A DNA stretch of 9,875 nucleotides, taken from assembly GCA_022843645.1 (NCBI GenBank), contig JALHNF010000005.1:9463-19337 (forward strand), written 5' to 3'. Each line of letters opens with the position of its first letter. Positions within the stretch are counted from its first letter, which is position 1. Made by a program: the position numbers and the translations under genes. The notes beneath the pieces are model-generated. The model ran no database searches and was not told the DNA's origin. It saw nothing but the letters and a program-made list of their open reading frames with translations. Source of the stretch: Minisyncoccota bacterium. Lineage in GTDB: Bacteria; Patescibacteriota; Minisyncoccia; Phycocordibacterales; UBA5272. Shown here one piece after another: positions 1 to 7,202 of this stretch.

Positions 1-566
1 GGATCGCCTGCGAGCCCTTTGTAGTCGGGAATTTGTTTGGGATAAAAAGAGTAGCGCTCAAAAACTTTTTGTTCATCAAACATTTGTGTCTCCTGAATTC
101 CTTTTTTGAGCGTATAGACACGCACTTTCTCTCCTTCAATAAGCTGCATAGTGTCCATGTCACCTGAGACAATAATAATCTCTACATCTTTCTCTTTCTT
201 TAGTTTTTGAGTCAATGTACCAATGAGATCATCTGCTTCAAACCCTTCAAGTTCAAATCTTGGAATATGAAATGCGTCAAATACATCTTTAGCTCGAACA
301 AGTTGCAAGATGAGTGCGTCATCACTTTTTTGTCGCGTGCCCTTATAGGCGTCGTATGCAATATGCCGAAAGGTTGGTTTTGGTAAATCAAAACACGCAA
401 AAATCGCGTACGGTTCAAGCTCGTCAATTGCACGCATAAGCATCGTCGAGAGTCCATAAAGAGCGCCTGTTGGCTCGCCTTTACTTGAAGAAAACCCTGG
501 CAACGCGTGATATGCCCGGTGAATGAGTGCATGTGCGTCAATTAAAACGATTCTCTTTTTTTTCAT
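1..566 (-). CDS. polA: DNA polymerase I, N-terminal 5'-3' exonuclease domain (partial, runs off left edge)
   Basis: Reading leftwards from the ATG at 566-564, 188 codons are open to the window edge. The protein begins MKKKRIVLIDAHALIHRAYH and shows the acidic metal-binding signatures of the FEN/PIN-like 5'-nuclease of bacterial Pol I: LIDA (D10), FD (D60), GFEADDLIGT (about 108-117), SGDMDTMQL (about 134-142, D136 and D138) and the start of the DYKGLAGD helix-hairpin-helix region at 181-188. YKGTRQK at 74-80 corresponds to the family's YKxxR element. The domain removes RNA primers and flaps in lagging-strand synthesis and repair. The start codon overlaps the tsaE stop in an ATGA, so the two are probably translationally coupled and share a transcript. 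Because the C-terminus is outside the window, a stand-alone 5'-3' exonuclease cannot be excluded, but full-length PolA is the commoner arrangement. Confidence 0.93.
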   Translation of the reverse strand, partial: MKKKRIVLIDAHALIHRAYHALPGFSSSKGEPTGALYGLSTMLMRAIDELEPYAIFACFDLPKPTFRHIAYDAYKGTRQKSDDALILQLVRAKDVFDAFHIPRFELEGFEADDLIGTLTQKLKKEKDVEIIIVSGDMDTMQLIEGEKVRVYTLKKGIQETQMFDEQKVFERYSFYPKQIPDYKGLAGD

Positions 567-1006
567 AGTGGTATGTATTCAACCGTCCGCGCGCCCTCTC
601 CGGTGTGAGCAAACAAAAGCTTCGTATACGAAGGAAGTTCTCCATACATATACTCTGGCCACTCGATCACAATCAATGTATCAGGTGTGGTAAACCGTTT
701 CGCAAGCGCAAGCACCTTCCCTTCATCTGTCCCCTCAAAACGATAGGCATCTATATGCACGAGCTTCGTGTAGCCATATGTATTATTAAGGTCATACTGC
801 CGCTCAAGAATAAATGTCGGGCTCACGACCGTATCTTTTGCACCAAGTGCCTCGGCAAGATATTTTGTAAATGTCGTTTTTCCTGCCCCCAAGTTGCCAC
901 AGAGTCCAATAATAGCCGGCTTTGATGTTTTTGTAGTGCCGAGTTCATTTACAAGATATGCGGCAACATCCCTCAAATCCAGCTCTTGTGAAATAGCCCA
1001 CTTCAT
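563..1006 (-). CDS. tsaE: tRNA threonylcarbamoyladenosine biosynthesis ATPase TsaE
   Basis: A 147-residue protein of typical TsaE length. TsaE is the P-loop ATPase that works with TsaB and TsaD to transfer the threonylcarbamoyl group to A37 of ANN-decoding tRNAs in the cytoplasm. Visible hallmarks are the Walker A motif GNLGAGKT (37-44), the family element SPTF (62-65), HIDAYR (84-89) and the late EWPE (115-118). The start at 1006 gives MKWAISQEL, a normal N-terminus for the family. Its stop TGA (565-563) overlaps the polA ATG (566-564) by the ATGA arrangement. The gene is divergent from the metallopeptidase-like gene at 1047, with only 40 bp between the start codons, so the two promoters must overlap. 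A weak -10-like TACACT lies 6 bases before the ATG on the minus strand, which would make the mRNA almost leaderless. TsaB and TsaD are not in the window. Confidence 0.95.
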   Translation of the reverse strand: MKWAISQELDLRDVAAYLVNELGTTKTSKPAIIGLCGNLGAGKTTFTKYLAEALGAKDTVVSPTFILERQYDLNNTYGYTKLVHIDAYRFEGTDEGKVLALAKRFTTPDTLIVIEWPEYMYGELPSYTKLLFAHTGEGARTVEYIPL

Positions 1007-1030
1007 AAGACAAGTGTATCACGCTATACT
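1002..1030 (+). promoter_or_regulatory. Probable promoter of the first metallopeptidase-like gene, in the 40-bp divergent gap with tsaE
   Basis: The -10 box TATACT is at 1025-1030, and a weak -35 TTCATA at 1002-1007 is separated from it by 17 bases. Transcription would begin near 1037, leaving a leader of only about 10 bases before the ATG at 1047, with no Shine-Dalgarno sequence. The -35 overlaps the first codons of tsaE on the other strand, so the two divergent genes share this control region. Confidence 0.55.
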
Positions 1031-1046
1031 ATTCTCTAAATACATC

Positions 1047-1877
1047 ATGCCATTCGAAGGCTTTCCTAGAAATACCTCATCAAATCAAGAAATCCGAAAA
1101 GTCCATCCTGAGGACATATTACCTTCGCTTTCTCCTGAGCGAAGAGAAGACATTTTAGAAATTGTTGATTTTTGTCATACGTGTGTAAAAAGGTACACAG
1201 AAAAATTTGACGCTATTCCTCCCTCACGAAACAACTTTTTTCTTTTTGAAAGACAGCATCCGGAAGACCCTCTTGGAAGCTACGAGCCTGAGTTCCACGT
1301 TTTCGGAGTTGAAGCATCCATGATCTATGCCCCACACATTATCATTCACGAGATGCTGCACTATATGTCATGTGAGAGAAGTGAACGTCTTATAGGGTAT
1401 CAGTACAAAGAACAAACACCTGAGGCATTCGTACTTTTTTACAATGCAATCAACGAAGGAGTGACGGACCTTATAGCCCAAGACATTTATACTCACAATT
1501 ATAGACAGCTAAAAGATTTCTTTGTTGGCCGAGGTGGATTAGAGTATAAATCGATTCCCTATACAGAAGAAGTGCTCCTTGTTCAAAAACTCATATACTA
1601 TCAGTCACTTTTGGTGAGTAAGGAAGCAGGAATTCCCGAAGAAGAAGTGCATGCGCAAGTCTGGAACGAAATATGTCGGGGATACTTTGCAAACGATCAC
1701 ACATACCTTGAAGAGCTGTTTGCTGTCTTTGCACAAAATGAAGAAGAAAGAGTGTCTACAATAAAGACAATGCGATCAATCAAAACAACTCGCGCGCACA
1801 AAGAGGGCTGTGAGTTCTTTATAAAAATACTCGACAAGAAAATCACCGATCTTCGTACCTGGCTTGGAACCTTGTAG
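1047..1877 (+). CDS. HExxH metallopeptidase-like protein, copy 1
   Basis: A 276-residue protein without signal peptide or membrane segment, so probably cytoplasmic. It has a zincin signature HEMLH (101-105) preceded by hydrophobic residues (APHIII), and 32 residues after the last His an NEGVTD motif (136-141) whose E137 could be the third zinc ligand of a gluzincin-type site. The C-terminal part is predicted helical. The family is not one I can name, and the substrate is unknown. The reading frame is open upstream to 894, but that extension lies inside tsaE on the other strand. The ATG at 1047 is preferred because TATACT lies 17 bases before it. The downstream gene at 1939 is a divergent paralogue with the same HE-LLH and NE-T order. 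An 18-base sequence at the end of this gene reappears behind the second gene. Peptidase activity is inferred from the motif only. Confidence 0.8.
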   Translation: MPFEGFPRNTSSNQEIRKVHPEDILPSLSPERREDILEIVDFCHTCVKRYTEKFDAIPPSRNNFFLFERQHPEDPLGSYEPEFHVFGVEASMIYAPHIIIHEMLHYMSCERSERLIGYQYKEQTPEAFVLFYNAINEGVTDLIAQDIYTHNYRQLKDFFVGRGGLEYKSIPYTEEVLLVQKLIYYQSLLVSKEAGIPEEEVHAQVWNEICRGYFANDHTYLEELFAVFAQNEEERVSTIKTMRSIKTTRAHKEGCEFFIKILDKKITDLRTWLGTL

Positions 1878-1893
1878 CACAAAACCCCATCAC
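1876..1893 (+). repeat. Orphan copy of the left arm of the terminator found behind the second paralogue
   Basis: The 18 bases agcacaaaaccccatcac occur here, overlapping the stop codon of the first metallopeptidase-like gene, and again at 3170-3187. There they form the left arm of a 13-bp hairpin terminator. Here the matching right arm (GTGATGGGG) is missing. The following bases gtttg are the complement of the loop region at the other site, as if the hairpin had been broken or rearranged. This copy cannot fold into the same terminator. Confidence 0.75.
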
Positions 1894-1925
1894 GTTTGTA
1901 TATGAAAGAAAGTATCGGGTGGGTG

Positions 1926-1931
1926 TATACT
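1926..1931 (+). promoter_or_regulatory. Promoter -10 box giving a leaderless mRNA for the second metallopeptidase-like gene
   Basis: TATACT at 1926-1931 is followed by 7 bases and then the ATG at 1939, placing the expected transcription start on or next to the A of the start codon. No Shine-Dalgarno sequence precedes the gene. No good -35 box is visible at the usual distance; TGAAAG at 1903-1908 is a poor match. Confidence 0.55.
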
Positions 1932-1938
1932 TAAAACC

Positions 1939-3156
1939 ATGGAACAAGTACCTATTAAAGAAAGGCCTATTGCTTTGAGCCCTCAAGAAAGCCTCGATAT
2001 TTCACGTCAGGAGATGCTTGAATTGGCACGTGAATCTGTAAAACACCTGTTTACCAAAAGACATCTTCCTTTGCTTAATAATTTTAAAGGTGGAGTTGAG
2101 TTTGAAGATACAGGATCCTTTCATCCGGCTGGCGGCTCGTCCCTCGAGGCAGACCATATTAAAATTTACAATAACGGCGATGAGGACCTCAGTATATATA
2201 TTCATGAGTTGCTTCACGGATACACAAACTTTCATAACCACCCAGAGAGAAGGCGCTTTAAGAGCGGTTTTATGTCTCAGTGGGAAAAAGGTACCGACAA
2301 GCCTGCTTATTTTTTAGCCATAAATGAAGCGCTTACGGAGCTACTTACAGATGAAGCCTTTGCAACCGTTGACACTAGCACTCACTTAGAAATTAGAAAA
2401 CGCCTACTCGAAAGAAAAAAGGATGCCCTTATATCAGACGCAGAACAAAAGAGGTTTATTATTGAGAAGGAAATCGAAGGTTATTTAGAACAACTCTCTG
2501 ATCTAATACGCAACAACAGAAAAGAATACTGGGACACTGAAGAAATGTACAGAGAGTTTGTTCAAAGAGTAGATGAATTAAACCTATTTTTAGAGGCTGG
2601 TGGGTCACAAACGCGAGCTGATTCGTTGAGAGAAACTTACAGAGAGCAAACTGAGAAGAGCTTTACTGAACAACAGGACTGTCTATTAAATCTTTTATCT
2701 ATTTACGAAAGAAAGCTTCAGCTGACAAAGGAACACTTGGATGCAGAAGTAAAAGTAATTGATGTTGAGCTTGAAGGTTTTTTAAAAACAGAATCATATG
2801 TTTGGGAAAGAAGGTTAGTACTTACTATAGTACGGAAAATAGCGGAGCTCACACATAGAGAGTCTGAAGATGTTTTTGAAGAAATGAAGGTTGCGTATCT
2901 CAAAGGAAACACACTGCATTTGAGGATCATCGGCAAGGTGCTTGGAAAAGATCTTTTGGTGGTAGTTGCTAGTTTGGGTGAAGAATTTGAAGTAACTGAA
3001 GCAGACCACAAAGAAGCACTCAGTATTTGTCCAGATAATCTCGACGTAAGTTTTAAACAAGAGCTCCTTAAAAGCCTTTCTCTACAAATCGCAAAAGATC
3101 GATTTTGCAAACAACTGATTGAGAAGATAGATTCTCTCCATTCAATTCAAGACTGA
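1939..3156 (+). CDS. HExxH metallopeptidase-like protein, copy 2, with long charged helical insertion
   Basis: A 405-residue soluble protein with HELLH at 89-93 and NEALTELLTDEA at 129-140. E130 is the likely third metal ligand, and the arrangement matches HEMLH...NEGVTD of the upstream gene. Between this putative active-site half and a C-terminal helical segment lie about 140 residues (roughly 145-285) rich in Glu, Lys, Arg, Leu and Gln that look like a coiled coil and are absent from copy 1. The region ESYVWERR...EDVFEEMKVAYLKGN (about 285-324) resembles copy 1 around YTEEVLLVQ...EEEVHAQVWNEICRGYF, supporting common ancestry plus an insertion. There is no signal peptide. Function and substrate are unknown. 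It is read from its own -10 box without a leader and is followed by a strong hairpin terminator. Confidence 0.8.
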   Translation: MEQVPIKERPIALSPQESLDISRQEMLELARESVKHLFTKRHLPLLNNFKGGVEFEDTGSFHPAGGSSLEADHIKIYNNGDEDLSIYIHELLHGYTNFHNHPERRRFKSGFMSQWEKGTDKPAYFLAINEALTELLTDEAFATVDTSTHLEIRKRLLERKKDALISDAEQKRFIIEKEIEGYLEQLSDLIRNNRKEYWDTEEMYREFVQRVDELNLFLEAGGSQTRADSLRETYREQTEKSFTEQQDCLLNLLSIYERKLQLTKEHLDAEVKVIDVELEGFLKTESYVWERRLVLTIVRKIAELTHRESEDVFEEMKVAYLKGNTLHLRIIGKVLGKDLLVVVASLGEEFEVTEADHKEALSICPDNLDVSFKQELLKSLSLQIAKDRFCKQLIEKIDSLHSIQD

Positions 3157-3174
3157 TTACTCCAACGAGAGCAC

Positions 3175-3204
3175 AAAACCCCATCACAAACGTGATGGGG
3201 TTTT
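3175..3204. terminator. Hairpin terminator, probably bidirectional, between convergent genes
   Basis: AAAACCCCATCAC (3175-3187) pairs perfectly with GTGATGGGGTTTT (3192-3204) around a 4-base loop. The A and T runs form the stem base, so the hairpin ends in U residues in either direction. It lies between the convergent metallopeptidase-like gene and the surface-protein gene and would stop transcripts from both sides. Confidence 0.8.
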
Positions 3205-3205
3205 G

Positions 3206-3223
3206 GAGTGCGCGGCCGCACTC
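3206..3223. other. Second GC-rich hairpin beside the terminator
   Basis: GAGTGCG (3206-3212) pairs with CGCACTC (3217-3223) around CGGC. It follows the main terminator directly on the plus strand and precedes it for minus-strand transcripts. It has no U-run of its own, so it probably reinforces the terminator. Confidence 0.5.
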
Positions 3224-3284
3224 ATATACATTAGGACATTACTCTATGTGACCAGTGAGTGAAACTCACGTGTGTGCCGCGACT

Positions 3285-5837
3285 TTATGCTTTCTTTGCT
3301 TCAGCGAACGACAAGTACAGCTTTCGAAGCATGTAGATGATTGCAAGTAAGATAAGAAGGAGAAGCAACCATCCAAATGCCATACCGAGATTACTGTCAA
3401 AGAATCCGATTGCTGCAACACCATCTGCATTCGATACAAATCGGCCTTCTCGAATAGTTGTAAGCGCGTATGCGATTACTTCGTCTTGGTATGCAAGGAA
3501 TTGTGAGTCAGCTGGAACAGTATAGTTTCCGTATCCTGTTACCACAACCGTCTTACCTACTTGTGCATTTGGGAGCACTTTCGCTCGTACTGTGATGCTT
3601 CCCTGTTCACCACCTCGGAATTCACCGATATTAAGTGTAAGTGTTTTGTTTTCGCTTGAGTACACACCACGAGTTGCGGTGATGTATTCAAACTCTTCAG
3701 GAAGAAGCACTTTGATCGCTGTCTCTGTGAGAGTTCTATTTGTAAGACTTCGGTAGTTGACAACGTATTCCACCTCACCTTCTCGTACTGCATCAAGCGT
3801 TACTTGATTAACAGTTACTTCAAGGAATGCAGGTCGGCTAAATGTAAGTGCTGTTTGTGTTGGAGTTACTGGACGAGGAGTGACTGGCGTTACAACAGTT
3901 GTAACACGCGCTGTCACAAATCGCTCAATATCACCTCGAAACACTCCCTGACTATTTCGCATCACTGCTCGGTAGTAGTACACCGTGTTTGAAGAAAGTC
4001 CTGTCACAACATCAGTGAAGTCTACTGTTCGTGCAGAGCCAATAGAACGAATGTTCGTTGTATTACCAAGAGCTTCCGTTCGGCCATACTCAAACCATCC
4101 TTCAGAAAACTGTCCGTTTGCAATGATAGCAATACCGTTTAGTCGAGCTCCTGAAGTACCAATACCTGTTGCAATGTTTGTAATTGCACTGTTATTGTTT
4201 TGATTTGTTGTACCACTCACAAAGATTGTTTGTGTTTGTGACGTTGTCTGATTGTTTCGGTAACAGGTAAGTGTGAATGTTCGTGTTCCTGAAAAAGGTC
4301 CGACTCGCTCACTTCCTGAAGCCGCTTTTGTGCCACTCCAGTCTCCACCCGCAATACAGTAATCAGCATTTGATGACCATGAAATGTTCACAAATCCATC
4401 ACCTGCATTTGTAACATTGAAGTTGTTGATGATAGGATTGTCTACTTGGCCATTTGTGGTGACAAACACTGTTCGTGAGTCACTACCACCATTTACACCG
4501 TTACATGTAAGCGTGTAGTTCTGAGATCCAAAGAAAGGACCTGCAGATCGTGAGCCATTCACCGTTACTGATGAGCCGTTAAGTGTACATGATGAAGCAT
4601 TTTGTGTACTCCATGAAAGTGTTGTGAATCCTCCGTTTGACACCGTAGATGGTGACGCAAAGAAGTTATCGATTCGTACTGGATTTGTGTTTACATTATC
4701 CACCTGTACAAACACTGTTCGTGAGTCACTGCCGCCGTTTGTACCATTACAGTTGAGTGTAAATGATCGTGAAGAAGATACAAACACACTTCGTGAGCCA
4801 TTTACATTTACCGTTCCTTCACCCGAAAGTGAACATGACGATGCATTTGTTGTAGACCATGAGAGGTTTGTTGTCCCCTGGCTTGAAAGGTATGACGGTG
4901 AGGCTGTGAATGAGTCGATACGGAAATTATTCTGTACCTGATCTACTTGCACAGTTACTGTGCGTGAGTCACTACCACCATTTGTACCACTACACGTGAG
5001 AGTGAATGATTGTGTAGATCCTACGAATTGTGATCGTGAGCCGTTTACATTCACTGAGCCAATACCTGAGATAGTACACGATGAAGCGTTTTCAGAAGAC
5101 CATGAGAGGTTTGTTGTACCACCGCCATTTGCAAAGTACGATGGTGACGCATTGAAGTTTATGATCCGTGGGTTTTGTATTACCTGATCACACGCCGCAG
5201 TAGTGAACGTACGTGGTGATCCATTGGTCATACCACCTTGAACGTTTCCAGCCGCTTGGTATGTGTATGTTGTGTTACATCGTAGACCGGTGATAGTTCC
5301 AGACACAGAGCCTGCGCCTGAGATTGTTCCTAGTCGTTGAATGTTTCCATTACCAACATTAATTTCTACCCATGTTTGGTTTACTGCACCTGACGAAGAT
5401 CCTGAGATAATCGCACTTGTTTGTGTGACGTTTGTCGCAGAGCCTGTCGTGAAGGTGTATGAACCACCGTTACCACCATTGTTATCACACGCCGCAGTAG
5501 TGAACGTACGTGGTGATCCATTGGTCATACCACCTTGAACGTTTCCAGCCGCTTGGTATGTGTATGTTGTGTTACATCGTAGACCGGTGATAGTTCCAGA
5601 CACAGAGCCTGCGCCTGAGATTGTTCCTAGTCGTTGAATGTTTCCATTACCAACATTAATTTCTACCCATGTTTGGTTTACTGCACCTGACGAAGATCCT
5701 GAGATAATCGCACTTGTTTGTGTGACGTTTGTCGCAGAGCCTGTCGTGAAGGTGTATCCTACTTGCGCAGACGCAAATACTGTTGTTGTTACAACAACAA
5801 TCAGTGCGAATGCAAATTTTGTAATATGTTTCATCAT
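3285..5837 (-). CDS. Cell-surface protein with FN3-like, Ig-like and DUF11-like domains and a C-terminal membrane anchor
   Basis: An 850-residue exported protein, counted from the first Met of MMKHITKFAFAL. A signal peptide of about 24 residues ends ASA. Two FN3-like modules follow (about 26-117 and 126-216), identical through the 274-bp DNA duplication. Next come three Ig-like repeats of 81-82 residues (about 218-462), each with NASSC near its start and NGGSDSRTV near its end, then a diverged fourth (about 465-545). A third FN3-like module (about 549-646), a Pro/Thr linker, a DUF11-like domain (about 666-786) and a transmembrane helix GWLLLLLILLAIIYML near 819-836 with a short basic tail complete it. 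The protein is thus held in the membrane with its bulk outside, perhaps for adhesion or as an envelope layer; this role is inferred. A TTG start at 5870 is possible but would put 11 residues before the signal peptide. No clear Shine-Dalgarno sequence is seen. Confidence 0.88.
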   Translation of the reverse strand: MMKHITKFAFALIVVVTTTVFASAQVGYTFTTGSATNVTQTSAIISGSSSGAVNQTWVEINVGNGNIQRLGTISGAGSVSGTITGLRCNTTYTYQAAGNVQGGMTNGSPRTFTTAACDNNGGNGGSYTFTTGSATNVTQTSAIISGSSSGAVNQTWVEINVGNGNIQRLGTISGAGSVSGTITGLRCNTTYTYQAAGNVQGGMTNGSPRTFTTAACDQVIQNPRIINFNASPSYFANGGGTTNLSWSSENASSCTISGIGSVNVNGSRSQFVGSTQSFTLTCSGTNGGSDSRTVTVQVDQVQNNFRIDSFTASPSYLSSQGTTNLSWSTTNASSCSLSGEGTVNVNGSRSVFVSSSRSFTLNCNGTNGGSDSRTVFVQVDNVNTNPVRIDNFFASPSTVSNGGFTTLSWSTQNASSCTLNGSSVTVNGSRSAGPFFGSQNYTLTCNGVNGGSDSRTVFVTTNGQVDNPIINNFNVTNAGDGFVNISWSSNADYCIAGGDWSGTKAASGSERVGPFSGTRTFTLTCYRNNQTTSQTQTIFVSGTTNQNNNSAITNIATGIGTSGARLNGIAIIANGQFSEGWFEYGRTEALGNTTNIRSIGSARTVDFTDVVTGLSSNTVYYYRAVMRNSQGVFRGDIERFVTARVTTVVTPVTPRPVTPTQTALTFSRPAFLEVTVNQVTLDAVREGEVEYVVNYRSLTNRTLTETAIKVLLPEEFEYITATRGVYSSENKTLTLNIGEFRGGEQGSITVRAKVLPNAQVGKTVVVTGYGNYTVPADSQFLAYQDEVIAYALTTIREGRFVSNADGVAAIGFFDSNLGMAFGWLLLLLILLAIIYMLRKLYLSFAEAKKA
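5187..5757 (-). repeat. Perfect 274-bp tandem duplication inside the surface-protein gene
   Basis: Positions 5187-5460 and 5484-5757 match base for base as far as I could compare them by eye, with a 23-bp linker (5461-5483) coding for a Gly/Asn-rich spacer and a 297-bp period. Each unit encodes one FN3-like module beginning YTFTTGSATN and ending RTFTTAACD. Identity at synonymous positions points to a recent duplication or continuing homogenisation. The Ig-like repeats just downstream, with 246- and 243-bp periods, have clearly diverged. Confidence 0.9.
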
Positions 5838-5894
5838 AATTTTTTCTGAAAACGAAATATACGCACGCAAATGCCTACATTTGTTTATGGAAAG

Positions 5895-5923
5895 AGTATA
5901 GCATACTCGTATACCATTGTCAA
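5895..5923 (-). promoter_or_regulatory. Near-consensus sigma70-type promoter of the surface-protein gene
   Basis: On the minus strand TTGACA (5923-5918) and TATACT (5900-5895) are separated by exactly 17 bases. Transcription should start near 5888, giving a leader of about 50 bases before the ATG at 5837. Confidence 0.85.
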
Positions 5924-5962
5924 TACCTGCCCTTGACCTTTCTGTTTTAGTATTTCAAAAGA

Positions 5963-5991
5963 AAAAGCCCTGTCACGAAGACAGGGCTTTT
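5963..5991 (-). terminator. Rho-independent terminator of the collagen-like protein gene
   Basis: AAAAGCCCTGTC (5963-5974) pairs with GACAGGGCTTTT (5980-5991), a 12-bp stem with a 5-base loop. In the minus-strand transcript the stem is followed by a U-rich run (TTTTTCTTTT including the stem base). It lies about 50 bases after the stop of the gene ending at 6044 and insulates the surface-protein promoter at 5895-5923. Confidence 0.88.
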
Positions 5992-6043
5992 GAAGAATCT
6001 CTTTTCAGAATGTCATCCCAACATTCTTACTAAGAGAAAAAGA

Positions 6044-7117
6044 TCATCCACAAGGAGGGGCGCTGCACTGCGGTCCAGTGGGCTGATTGTAATTCGGCTC
6101 GACCGGTTGGGTGTAGGATGGGTTACCAGTTGGATCGCTAAGCCCGCCGCCACCTATTGGCCCAGCAGGCTGATTGTATCCAAGCCCACCACCAAACACA
6201 GGTTCCGCTGGTGGTGTATAGCTTGGACGATTCACAGGTTCCGCCGGTGGTGTATACACCGGGCCACCGCCTGTTCCAGGAATCGGAACAAGAACTGGGC
6301 GGTCGATGTACACCGGACGATCACGGTCAACGTAGACCGTTTCCGTGCGTATCTGCGCCGGGTTGTTGGTGACAGTTTCCGAACAATTGACCGTTGAGCC
6401 AGACACCGCATTGCAGTTTCCCGCAATGTTTATATGGTTGGTCACCGGCGCCGGACGAGATGCATGGATGCGCGCCGTCTCGACTTGAGCATAGGCACGA
6501 ATCCGTTCTCGCTCTACCCACGCACGTGTGACTTTCCCAGTCACACGGTCAGTGACGAAACCCCACACCAGGTCGTGGCCAAGGTCACGGGCAAGTTCCC
6601 TACCGGAGTACCCACTTGTTGTGCCACCCTGCGGCGGAGCTGGGACGTAACGATTAATGACTTCCGTCACTCCATTACGCCCCGGAGGACCTTGTTCACC
6701 CCGCTCTCCTTGCGGACCAGCGGGACCTTGAACAGCAACCTGCGCTTGTGTAATTTGAAGGATTCCTCCTTGAACTTTGTTACCGCAGGTTGCGTGGCCG
6801 TAGAGCTCGCCTCCTTTCCACAACATCTCTGTGCCCTGGGGAATATAGACGGCATGAAAGTTACCGTCGATAACCTGCATCTCAACACAGATACTAGCTT
6901 GCAGCGGCGCAATAGTTGCGCCGTCTTCTATTGCGCGTTTTGCACGCGCTTGGTTGGGGGCAGGGATATACTGAATCACCCGCCCACCCTCTGCACGCTC
7001 ACGACACTCCTCTACAGAGGAGTACCAATTTCCTGTGGCCGCCGAAGCGACGCAGGAGAAGCTGACAACGAGGACGACGATCAGGCTCGTCGCGAACTTT
7101 GTGAACACACTGTTCAT
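6044..7117 (-). CDS. Secreted protein with short collagen-like stretch and Pro/Gly-rich C-terminal repeats
   Basis: A 357-residue protein with a signal peptide (MNSVFTKFATSLIVVLVV..., likely cleaved after ASA at about 26). An N-terminal region of about 100 residues has three cysteines (38, 77, 111). Six consecutive Gly-X-Y triplets follow (131-148, GPAGPQGERGEQGPPGRNG), then a mixed region with a CNAVSGSTVNC pair (235-245) and a Pro/Gly-rich tail. The tail repeats YTPPAEPV (288-295 and 300-307) and NQPxGP and ends in a CSAPPCG motif. There is no membrane anchor, so it is probably released or attached by disulfides or trimer formation. Collagen-like triplets usually mediate trimeric rods, but six are too few for a long rod. 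The ATG at 7117 has the Shine-Dalgarno-like GAGAGG six bases before it. The DNA is G+C-richer than the flanks. I do not recognise a specific family. Confidence 0.85.
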   Translation of the reverse strand: MNSVFTKFATSLIVVLVVSFSCVASAATGNWYSSVEECRERAEGGRVIQYIPAPNQARAKRAIEDGATIAPLQASICVEMQVIDGNFHAVYIPQGTEMLWKGGELYGHATCGNKVQGGILQITQAQVAVQGPAGPQGERGEQGPPGRNGVTEVINRYVPAPPQGGTTSGYSGRELARDLGHDLVWGFVTDRVTGKVTRAWVERERIRAYAQVETARIHASRPAPVTNHINIAGNCNAVSGSTVNCSETVTNNPAQIRTETVYVDRDRPVYIDRPVLVPIPGTGGGPVYTPPAEPVNRPSYTPPAEPVFGGGLGYNQPAGPIGGGGLSDPTGNPSYTQPVEPNYNQPTGPQCSAPPCG

Positions 7118-7148
7118 TTTTAACCTCTCTTTGTGAAAAAACTTAGCG

Positions 7149-7163
7149 TAGGCACTGTGCCTA
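7149..7163 (-). other. Short inverted repeat at the 5' end of the collagen-like gene's transcript
   Basis: TAGGCAC-T-GTGCCTA is an almost perfect palindrome a few bases downstream of the predicted transcription start (near 7167). In RNA it could form a 6-bp stem with a CAG loop close to the 5' end, protecting the mRNA. As DNA it could be an operator. Confidence 0.45.
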
Positions 7164-7173
7164 GCTTGTATAC

Positions 7174-7202
7174 ATTATATCATGTAAATATAAAAAAGTC
7201 AA
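7174..7202 (-). promoter_or_regulatory. Promoter of the collagen-like protein gene, overlapping the upstream gene's terminator
   Basis: On the minus strand TTGACT (7202-7197) and TATAAT (7179-7174) are 17 bases apart. The -35 box is inside the right arm of the terminator hairpin at 7195-7218, so the end of one gene and the start of the next are packed into the same bases. The 13 bases around the -10 (7170-7182) are the same as at the promoter at 8102-8130. Confidence 0.85.

Noticed and set aside
894..1046. Upstream extension of the first metallopeptidase-like reading frame
   Set aside because: It lies over the tsaE N-terminus on the other strand and upstream of the TATACT box; the ATG at 1047 fits the promoter.
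3255..3269. GTGAGT-GAA-ACTCAC hairpin behind the surface-protein gene
   Set aside because: The stem is only 6 bp with no U-run; the strong hairpin at 3175-3204 is the better terminator.
5837..5870. TTG start for the surface protein
   Set aside because: It would place 11 residues before the signal peptide; MMKHITKF is a normal signal-peptide start.
6434..7123. A 229-residue plus-strand open frame
   Set aside because: It lies wholly opposite the collagen-like gene, has no promoter or ribosome site, and has no recognisable domain; long shadow frames are expected in G+C-rich DNA.
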